A stretch of DNA of 29,004 nt from contig DETL01000014.1 in assembly GCA_002361625.1 (NCBI GenBank), positions 65,186 to 94,189 of the forward strand, in the 5' to 3' direction. The notes below the pieces were generated by a model. That model was not told the DNA's origin and ran no database searches. It was given only the letters and a program-made list of their open reading frames with translations. A program made the position numbers and the translations under genes. The stretch's first letter is position 1; each line of letters begins with the position of its first letter. This document shows, in pieces, positions 23,321-29,004 of the stretch. Source of the DNA: Bacteroidales bacterium UBA3289. Lineage in GTDB: Bacteria > Bacteroidota > Bacteroidia > Bacteroidales > UBA932.

Positions 23321-23451
23321 GGGCAAGGTCTGTCTCTTTTATGGGCAAGGTTTGATTCTCGAGTGCAGACCATGCCCACCGAATCGGCCTTTCAGGTATC
23401 TCCAGGGTAGAAACAAAGGGCACGGTCTGTCGTTAAAAACAGATCGTGCCC
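23321..23451 (+). repeat. Structured REP/BIME-like element, copy D (truncated)
   Basis: The arms are F1 23321, F2 23343, R1 23370 (CCATGCCC), F3 23418 and R2 23444 (TCGTGCCC). The steps are 22, 27, 48 and 26 bp. R3 is absent, and R2 has lost one base of spacing. The right half is a simple hairpin, GGGCACGGTCTGT / ACAGATCGTGCCC. The element lies between the 3' end of the HypD-like gene and the bcp promoter. Confidence 0.88.
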
Positions 23452-23463
23452 CGATTGTGTCTG

Positions 23464-23480
23464 CTTCGCTCGGAATGACA
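23464..23480 (+). repeat. Short interspersed repeat, copy 2
   Basis: CTTCGCTCGGAATGACA, 7 bp downstream of the 3' end of the HypD-like gene. It matches the sequence after mrp at 9168-9190 except for a missing CCGCT. Function unknown. Confidence 0.5.
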
Positions 23481-23487
23481 GACTCTG

Positions 23488-25887
23488 CTACAGGTCGTCG
23501 TTCTCGGTGCGGGCGATGATTTCGTTCTGGAGCTGGGCGGTCATGTCGTTGAAGTAGTCGGAGTAGCCGGCGACGCGCACCAGGAGGTCACGGTACTCGT
23601 CCGGGCGCTGCTGAGCGTCGCAGAGGGTTTCCGTGTCCACGATGTTGAACTGGATGTGGTGTCCGCCGAGCTTGAAGTACTCGCGGATGAGCTGGCCGAG
23701 CTTCTTCACTTCCGCATCGGTCTTCAGGAGGGCCGGGATGAAGCGGACGTTCAGCAGGGTGCCGCCGCTCTTTGTCTGGTCCAGCTTGCCGAGGGAGCGC
23801 ACGACGCAGGTCGGGCCCTTGGTGTCGGAGCCGTGGGCCGGCGAGGTGCCGTCGGAGATGGCGAAATGCGCGAAGCGGCCGTTCACGGAGGCGCCGCACA
23901 CCTGGCCGAAGTAGTTGTGGCAGGTGGTGGAGAGCATGTTCAGCTGCGTCTTGCCGCCGCGGGTGTTGGGACGGCCTTCGATAGCTGCGACCAGATCATT
24001 GTACACGCGCACGGCGATATCATCGGCATAAGCGTCATCATTGCCGAAGAACGGGGTGTGGTTGCGGATGTACAGGCGCATGGGCTCGTGGCCCTTCCAG
24101 TCGTCGGCAACGGCAGCAAGCATCTGGTCCATCGTGTATTTACCGTCCTCGAAGACATGCTTCTTCAGGGTGGTGAAGCAGTCCGTGATCGTACCGAGGC
24201 CGGTGCACTGGATGTACGTCGTGTTGTACCGGGCGCCGCCGCTGTAGTAGTCCTTGCCCTTGTCGATGCAGTCGGCAATGTACAGGCTCAGGAACGTGGC
24301 CGGGGCATAGAGGGAGAACATCCGCTCGATGTAGTTGTTCACCGCGAGCTTCAGGTTCACGAAGTACTCCATCTGCTTGTGCCAGGCGGCGTACAGCTCC
24401 TCGAAGGTCTTGAAGCCGCGCGGGTCGCCGGTCTCCAGGCCGATCTTCTTGCCCGTTTCCGGGTCCACGCCGTTGTTCAAAGTGATTTCCAGGATCTTCG
24501 GGGTGTTCAGGTAACCCGTCAGCAGGTATGCTTCCTTGCCGAAGGCACCCACCTCGATACAGCCGGAGCAGCCGCCTTCGCGGGCGTCCTCTAGGGACTT
24601 GCCCTGGCGCACCAGCTCCTTCACGTACGTGTCCGGATTGAACACGGACGGATAGCCGTGGCCCAGGCGGATGACTTTCACGCCGGCCTCCAGGAACTCG
24701 TCGGGGGTGTTCTCCGCGATATGGATCGAGAGGCCCGGCTGCAGCTCGTGCAGTTCCTCCTGGATCTCGAGGATCATGTAGGACAGGTCGTTCACGCCGC
24801 TGTTGCCGTACTTGTCGATACCGCCGATGTTGATGTTCGTGAAGTCGTTATAGGTACCGGACTCGCGGGCGGTGATGCCCACCTTGGGCGGGGCCGGCTG
24901 GTTGTTGAACTTGATCCACAGGCAGCACAGGAGCTCCTTCGCCTTCTCGTAGGTGAAGGTACCCTCCTCCAGGCCCTTCTTGTAGAAAGGATAGAGGTGC
25001 TGGTCGATGTGGCCGGGGTTCATGGAATCCCATCCGTTCAGCTCCGTGACCGTCCCGAGATGCACGAACCAGTACATCTGGATGGCCTCCCAGAGGTCGC
25101 GGGGGGCATGGGCAGGGACCCAGTGGCAGACGGAAGCGATCTTCTCCAGTTCGGCCTTGCGCTGCGGGTCGGTGCACTTCGCAGCCATCTCCTCCGCCAG
25201 GGCGGCGTGGCGCTCGGCGAAAAGGATCGCGGCGTCGCAGGAAATGCGCATGGCGTCCAGCTCCTGCTCCTTGTCGGTGGCCTCGGGGTCGTTGATGTAA
25301 TCCAGGGCGGCGATGTTCTTCTCGATCCGGGCCTTCATGTCCAGAAGGCCCTCCCGGTACATCCGGCCGTCCATGGCGGTATGGCCGGCGGCGCGCTGCT
25401 CCATGAACTCGGTGAAAACACCGGCATGGTACGCCTCTTCCCACTCCTTGGACACGTGGCCGAAGATGCGCTCGCGCTGCGTCTTACCCTTCCAGTAGGG
25501 AATCACCTCACGCTCATAGGTGTCGATGTCCTCCTGGCTGATGTGATAGGTCTGCAGCTCGCGGGTGTCCAGGACATGGAGGTCCTCCACGGAGTGGCAG
25601 GTGAGTTCCGGGAAGGTCGGGACCGCCTTGGGCTTGGGGCCGCGCTCACCCACGATGAGCTCATCCGGGCCGATGTAGATGGTCTTCTTCGCGCAGATCT
25701 CGTAGAAGTTCTTCGCGCGGAGCACCGGAATGGAATACTTCCCATAGTTCTCCTTGTAGAACGCCGTCTCGATGAGGGCGCGCTCAATGGTGAGGGTCGC
25801 GGGCGTGGAGATGCTCTCCTCGCGCAGGCGCTTGATCCTCGCATTCATTCCCCCGTCATTTTCGGGGTGCTTGATCGTAAAGCTCAT
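23488..25887 (-). CDS. hypD: Glycyl radical enzyme, trans-4-hydroxy-L-proline dehydratase (HypD)-like
   Basis: Oxygen-sensitive glycyl radical enzyme of 799 residues. HypD dehydrates trans-4-hydroxy-L-proline to 1-pyrroline-5-carboxylate (P5C). The radical site is Gly774 in VRVAGYSDYF; the thiyl Cys443 and Glu445 lie in SGCIEVGAFGKEAYLLTGY. As I recall the Clostridioides difficile HypD residues (His160, Asp278, Ser334, Cys434, Glu436, Gly765), each has a counterpart here at a constant offset of nine: His169, Asp287, Ser343, Cys443, Glu445, Gly774. This argues against PFL (which has a Cys-Cys pair) and for HypD. One difference is Cys440 where I recall Thr in HypD (GGTSGC). A second Met at residue 14 is another possible start. 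P5C dehydrogenase and PepP genes lie nearby on the same strand. Other HypD-like dehydratases remain possible. Confidence 0.82.
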   Translation of the reverse strand: MSFTIKHPENDGGMNARIKRLREESISTPATLTIERALIETAFYKENYGKYSIPVLRAKNFYEICAKKTIYIGPDELIVGERGPKPKAVPTFPELTCHSVEDLHVLDTRELQTYHISQEDIDTYEREVIPYWKGKTQRERIFGHVSKEWEEAYHAGVFTEFMEQRAAGHTAMDGRMYREGLLDMKARIEKNIAALDYINDPEATDKEQELDAMRISCDAAILFAERHAALAEEMAAKCTDPQRKAELEKIASVCHWVPAHAPRDLWEAIQMYWFVHLGTVTELNGWDSMNPGHIDQHLYPFYKKGLEEGTFTYEKAKELLCCLWIKFNNQPAPPKVGITARESGTYNDFTNINIGGIDKYGNSGVNDLSYMILEIQEELHELQPGLSIHIAENTPDEFLEAGVKVIRLGHGYPSVFNPDTYVKELVRQGKSLEDAREGGCSGCIEVGAFGKEAYLLTGYLNTPKILEITLNNGVDPETGKKIGLETGDPRGFKTFEELYAAWHKQMEYFVNLKLAVNNYIERMFSLYAPATFLSLYIADCIDKGKDYYSGGARYNTTYIQCTGLGTITDCFTTLKKHVFEDGKYTMDQMLAAVADDWKGHEPMRLYIRNHTPFFGNDDAYADDIAVRVYNDLVAAIEGRPNTRGGKTQLNMLSTTCHNYFGQVCGASVNGRFAHFAISDGTSPAHGSDTKGPTCVVRSLGKLDQTKSGGTLLNVRFIPALLKTDAEVKKLGQLIREYFKLGGHHIQFNIVDTETLCDAQQRPDEYRDLLVRVAGYSDYFNDMTAQLQNEIIARTENDDL

Positions 25888-25913
25888 GTTTTGAACAATT
25901 CCAAATTGGACCG

Positions 25914-25944
25914 CAAAGATAATGACCTTCGGTCAATTATCCAA
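25914..25944 (-). promoter_or_regulatory. Promoter of the HypD-like gene
   Basis: On the minus strand, TTG (25944-25942), 20 bp, then TATCTTTG (25921-25914) fits the Bacteroidota consensus. The -33 element overlaps the pepP stop. The leader to ATG 25887 is about 20-25 nt. The gene can therefore be transcribed apart from pepP. Confidence 0.65.
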
Positions 25945-27310
25945 GTTTTGCGGCATACACTTCTTCGAGAGTCATCGGTTTCTTGAGCGTACCCAGCAAG
26001 CGGCAGCCGTCCTCCGTGATCAGGTAGTCCAGCTCGTTGCGCAGGCCGCCGAAATCCTTCCAGGCCTCGAACTTGTCGTAGTTGATGAATTCCTTGAAGC
26101 GGCCCTCGGCCCTCCAGTAGTCGATGAGCTCGGGCATGAAGTAGATGCCGGGCTCCACCGTGAACACGAATCCGGGCTCCAGCGGACGTGCCAGACGCAA
26201 CGACTTGAAGCCGAACTGTTTGCTCTTGACCATCCCCTCGGAATAGCCGACGAACTGCTCGCCCAGGTTCTCCATGTCGTGCACGTCCAGGCCCATCATG
26301 TGGCCCGTTCCGCACGGGAACACGAGCGCATAGGCGCCGCTCTCCGCGATGTCGCGGGGGTTGCCTTTCATCAGGCCCAGGTCCACCATGCCCTCGGCAA
26401 TCGCTTCCGCGGCAGCGAGATGCGCATTCCGGTACGGATTCCCGGGACGCAGCTGATCTACCGCAGCATAGAAGCTCCTGAGGCACATGTTGTAGATGCG
26501 TTCCTGCCGCTCGGAGAAGCGCTCTCCCACGGGCATGGACGAAGACAGGTCGCCCGCATAATGCAGATGGTTTTCCGCACCGGCATCCAGAAGGAACATG
26601 TCCCCCTCCTTCAAAGTATGGATAAACCCGTGGTTGTGAAGGATCTGTCCATGTGTCGTGGCGATGGTCGGGAACGCCAGGCCGCAGCCCGGCCGGCAAT
26701 TCGCCTCCTGCAGCACCGCAGCGGCGATTTCCGCCTCGTGGACGCCCGGGCGGGCCATCCGGTAGGCGACGAGGTGCATCCGTGTGGAGATGTCCACCGC
26801 CTCTTCGATGGCGGCGACCTCCTCCGGGGTCTTGTGGTTCCGCATGTCCACGACGGCCTTGATGAAGGCCTCGTCGGCCCGCTGCTCCCCGGGGGCGATC
26901 CCCAGCAGCTGCTGCAGCCACACTTCGTGGTCACCGCGGTACGGCGGCAGGAACCGGACCTTCCGGCCCGCCAGATAGCCCTTGAGCGCGCTCAGGGGCA
27001 TGGTTTTCTCCACGCCGCACAGCTGCGCGTTGTGCTCCAGCGTCGGCACGGTCCCGGTCCAGACGATATCGTCGATCGTAAGTTCGTCGCCGAAGATCAC
27101 TTCCTCGCCCCGGTCGATGTCGATGACCGCGGCCAGCCCGGCCTGGTCCAGGCCGAAGTAGTACAGGAACGTGCTGTCCTGCCGGAACGGATACTCGTTG
27201 TCATGGTAGTTCATGCCCACGAGCTGGTTCCCCAGGAACAGCAGGACGCCGTCGCCCACCTCCTTCACGAGGCGGGCGCGGCGGTTGACATACGTATTCT
27301 TGTCGAACAT
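25937..27310 (-). CDS. pepP: Xaa-Pro aminopeptidase (M24B, aminopeptidase P)
   Basis: Cytosolic dinuclear-metal aminopeptidase that releases the residue before a proline at position 2; 457 residues, a normal length. An N-terminal creatinase-like domain (about 1-165; FLGNQLVGMNY, RQDSTFLYYFGLD) precedes the pita-bread domain. Metal ligands are Asp242 (LLDAGAE), Asp254 (YAGDLSSS), His337 (CGTGHMMGLDVHD), Glu386 (FTVEPGIYF) and Glu426 (GGLRNELDYLIT). The usual TRTFP after the second Asp is LSSSMP, a modest departure, and no signal peptide is seen. It starts 1 nt after the zincin gene's stop, so they form an operon. Next to the HypD-like gene it would help release proline or hydroxyproline from peptides, an inference from context. 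Confidence 0.93.
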   Translation of the reverse strand: MFDKNTYVNRRARLVKEVGDGVLLFLGNQLVGMNYHDNEYPFRQDSTFLYYFGLDQAGLAAVIDIDRGEEVIFGDELTIDDIVWTGTVPTLEHNAQLCGVEKTMPLSALKGYLAGRKVRFLPPYRGDHEVWLQQLLGIAPGEQRADEAFIKAVVDMRNHKTPEEVAAIEEAVDISTRMHLVAYRMARPGVHEAEIAAAVLQEANCRPGCGLAFPTIATTHGQILHNHGFIHTLKEGDMFLLDAGAENHLHYAGDLSSSMPVGERFSERQERIYNMCLRSFYAAVDQLRPGNPYRNAHLAAAEAIAEGMVDLGLMKGNPRDIAESGAYALVFPCGTGHMMGLDVHDMENLGEQFVGYSEGMVKSKQFGFKSLRLARPLEPGFVFTVEPGIYFMPELIDYWRAEGRFKEFINYDKFEAWKDFGGLRNELDYLITEDGCRLLGTLKKPMTLEEVYAAKLG

Positions 27311-27311
27311 A

Positions 27312-28181
27312 TTACCGGGTTCTGCTGTTTTCCTTGGTGCACTCGTTCACGAACTTGTGCTTGGAGATCTGCTGGTCGGTGGCGGGGAAGTACTTGGCCA
27401 GGAGTTCGTAGAGGCCCGGGTCGCGCTCCTTGAGCTCGTCACGGGTGTTCACGTAATTGTGCTTTCCGTCGGGATGGTCCATTTCCGCGTTCACGTTGAA
27501 CCAGTCCTGGACACCCTCGGCAAAGTATTCGGCGATGTCGGAGAGGCGGTAGGTGTTCCACCAGAGGTCCTTCGCCTTGGCATTCTCGAGGAGGGCCGTC
27601 AGCTTGTCGTTGATATCCGGATCCACCTGCACGATGCCCACGAGGTGGATCGAGTGGGCGAATTCGTGGATGAGGATGTCCTCCGCGTGATACTTGTCGA
27701 TCTGGTAGCCCAGCACGTTCTCCTCCGCGCAGGAGGTGAGCGGGAACTCAAGGTCGCCGCCCAGGCCGCGGGCCCGGAGGTCCCAGTTCAGGGTCGTGTC
27801 GTTGATCAGGTAGTGGTGCTCCGGAACGTCGGTGGTACCTTCGTAGCGGCCCATCATCGTCACGCGGGTGCCAGCCTTGCGGAGGGCGTTCATCACGTCG
27901 TCCGACAGCATGGACGTCATGGCGTACAGCGTGTTATGACCGGCGACGAGCGCACTGTCCGGGCAGCGCCAGGACGAGCACAGCGGAATGCCGTTCACAT
28001 CCACATACTTCTTGTACCAGGGATCCAGGTGCAGGGAATCCGGCGGGGTCGTGATCACGCACTCGGGAATGCCGAGGGCCTTCACGAAATCCACTTCTTC
28101 GGCCTGCTGCTTCGGGGCCGGCCGGCCGCAGGACAGGACGAGCAGGGCGCCCACGGCGGCATAAACAAACAACTTTTTCAT
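27312..28181 (-). CDS. Zincin-like metallopeptidase lipoprotein, second copy
   Basis: The 289-residue lipoprotein (lipobox LVLSC, Cys18) has HEFAH (His172, Glu173, His176) and, 42 residues after the second His, AEYFAEGVQDWF (Glu218/Glu222). DELKERDPGLYELLAKYF follows. The layout is the same as in the lipoprotein at 15891-16670, with low identity outside the motifs. This protein has a longer N-terminal region (about 30-165, with several Cys). I start at ATG 28181, which begins the signal peptide; the frame is open 15 codons further but that part overlaps the upstream terminator region. It sits 1 nt before pepP. No promoter of the TAnnTTTG type is visible, so it may depend on read-through or on an unrecognised promoter. 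Peptidase role is inferred from the motif. Confidence 0.75.
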   Translation of the reverse strand: MKKLFVYAAVGALLVLSCGRPAPKQQAEEVDFVKALGIPECVITTPPDSLHLDPWYKKYVDVNGIPLCSSWRCPDSALVAGHNTLYAMTSMLSDDVMNALRKAGTRVTMMGRYEGTTDVPEHHYLINDTTLNWDLRARGLGGDLEFPLTSCAEENVLGYQIDKYHAEDILIHEFAHSIHLVGIVQVDPDINDKLTALLENAKAKDLWWNTYRLSDIAEYFAEGVQDWFNVNAEMDHPDGKHNYVNTRDELKERDPGLYELLAKYFPATDQQISKHKFVNECTKENSRTR

Positions 28182-28215
28182 GGACGTGTTATCAATTACG
28201 GGGTTTATGGGGGAG

Positions 28216-28251
28216 AAAAAAGGCACACCCTCCCCACGGAAGGATGTGCCT
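28216..28251 (-). terminator. Rho-independent terminator after P5C dehydrogenase gene
   Basis: On the minus strand, AGGCACATCCTTCC ... GGAGGGTGTGCCT forms a hairpin (28251-28221) with minor mismatches, followed by six T (28221-28216). It lies 10 bp after the pruA stop and about 35 bp before the zincin start. Confidence 0.8.
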
Positions 28252-28260
28252 GGAAGAAAG

Positions 28261-29004
28261 TTACTTCATGTAGGAGTAACGGTAGTCGGTCGGAGAAACG
28301 AGGGTTTCCTTGATCACTCTGGGGATGATCCAGCGGATGAGGTTGAACTCGCCGCCGGCCTTGTCGTTGGTACCGGAAGCGCGGGCGCCGCCGAACGGCT
28401 GGTTGCCGACCACGGCACCGGTGGGCTTGTCGTTGATGTAGAAGTTGCCGGCCGCATAGCGGAGAGCGTCGGTGATCTTCTCCACGGCGAGGCGGTCCTT
28501 GCCGAACACGGCGCCGGTGAGGCCGTACGGGGAGGTGGTGTCGCAGAGCTTCACGGCCTCATCGACCTTGTCGTCGTCGTACGGGAACACGGTGAGGACC
28601 GGTCCGAAGATCTCCTCTTCCATGGACTTGAAGTGCGGATCGGTGGTCTCGATGATGGTCGGCTCCACGAAGTAGCCCACGCTCTTGTCGCGGCCGCCGC
28701 CCATGACGATCTTCGCGTCCGGGGACTGCTCGGCGTAGCTGATGTAGCTGTCGATGTTGTTCCAGGAAGCCTCGTCGATGACGGCGTTGATGTAGTTCGA
28801 GTGGTCACGGACGTCGCCCATCTTGACCTCGGAGGCGTACTGCTTCATGATGCCCAGCACTTCCGGCCACAGGCTCTTGGGAACGTACATGCGGGAAGCG
28901 GCAGAGCACTTCTGGCCCTGGAACTCGTAGGCACCGCAGAAAGCGGCGGTGGCGACGGCCTTCGCATCGGCGCTCGGGTGCACGAAGATGAAGTCCTTGC
29001 CGCC
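28261..29004 (-). CDS. pruA: 1-pyrroline-5-carboxylate dehydrogenase, N-terminal part outside window
   Basis: Aldehyde-dehydrogenase-fold enzyme that oxidises P5C / glutamate semialdehyde to glutamate with NAD(P)+. Only the C-terminal 247 codons are in the window. The nucleophile Cys lies in EFQGQKCSAASRMYVP, followed by EEEIFGPVLTVFPYDDD. The NFYINDKPTGAVVGNQPFGG, then ARASGTNDKAGG segment is characteristic of P5C dehydrogenases among ALDHs. The frame is open to the window edge (the edge codons read GGKDFIFVHPSAD), so the start lies outside. A strong terminator follows. It consumes the product expected from the HypD-like enzyme encoded 2.4 kb downstream on the same strand. Confidence 0.93.
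   Translation of the reverse strand, partial: GGKDFIFVHPSADAKAVATAAFCGAYEFQGQKCSAASRMYVPKSLWPEVLGIMKQYASEVKMGDVRDHSNYINAVIDEASWNNIDSYISYAEQSPDAKIVMGGGRDKSVGYFVEPTIIETTDPHFKSMEEEIFGPVLTVFPYDDDKVDEAVKLCDTTSPYGLTGAVFGKDRLAVEKITDALRYAAGNFYINDKPTGAVVGNQPFGGARASGTNDKAGGEFNLIRWIIPRVIKETLVSPTDYRYSYMK

Noticed and set aside
19695..23487. Riboswitch, retron or known structured RNA in the repeat region
   Set aside because: No reverse transcriptase gene is present and I recognise no known RNA family; the structure is fully described by the arm geometry of the repeats.
23488..25887. Pyruvate formate-lyase (PflB) for the glycyl radical enzyme
   Set aside because: PFL has a Cys-Cys pair at the active site. 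Here the loop is C-I-E with His, Asp and Ser at HypD positions, and the candidate activase carries the ferredoxin insert that PflA lacks.
1..29004. tRNA or rRNA genes
   Set aside because: I found no cloverleaf with the conserved TTCGA arm and no rRNA-like sequence in the gaps, which are few and short.

Overview
The window looks like a GC-rich chromosome segment from the order Bacteroidales (phylum Bacteroidota). The evidence is a SusC/SusD pair, an STN-type TonB receptor paired with a DUF4249 lipoprotein, an S46 dipeptidyl-peptidase (DPP7 type), a Bacteroidota EF-G paralogue, and promoters of the Bacteroidota type (TTTG or TTG, 19-21 bp, TAnnTTTG) instead of sigma-70 boxes. I cannot name the genus. 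The two terminal genes (EF-G2-like on the left, P5C dehydrogenase on the right) are cut by the window edges.

Layout. 1-1763 (-) EF-G2-like; 1877-2494 (+) RNase HII; 2486-5835 (-) DUF4249 lipoprotein and TonB receptor; 5962-9162 (+) DPP7 and Mrp/ApbC, ended by a hairpin; 9242-18693 (-) a probable five-gene operon: S9 peptidase, zincin lipoprotein, SusC, SusD and a four-repeat lipoprotein; 18768-19694 (+) a glycyl-radical-enzyme activase; 19695-23487 a mosaic of small genes (LytTR regulator, small ExbB-like membrane protein, RAYT-like Y1 transposase, Bcp peroxiredoxin) separated by four copies of a structured repeat; 23488-28181 (-) HypD-like glycyl radical enzyme, Xaa-Pro aminopeptidase and a second zincin lipoprotein; 28261-end (-) P5C dehydrogenase.

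Functional theme. The window is rich in peptide and amino-acid catabolism. S9 and S46 peptidases cut peptides outside the cytoplasm, a SusCD-type transporter may import them, and PepP removes residues ahead of proline. The glycyl radical enzyme aligns with trans-4-hydroxy-L-proline dehydratase at every catalytic position I can place; its product, P5C, is the substrate of the dehydrogenase at the right edge. This suggests use of (hydroxy)proline-rich, collagen-like peptides. The linkage is inference from gene content.

Most unusual signal. Between 19.7 and 23.5 kb there are four same-orientation copies of a roughly 150-bp intergenic element. It is built from 8-13-bp arms, GGGCA(A/C)GGTCTG forward (F) and its complement (R), placed at fixed distances: F1-22-F2-27-R1-48-F3-27-R2-22-R3. 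Two copies carry further R arms at the same 22-bp step, and two copies bracket the RAYT-like gene. This fits a REP/BIME-like element family with its cognate Y1 transposase. One copy supplies the last residues and stop codon of the LytTR gene.
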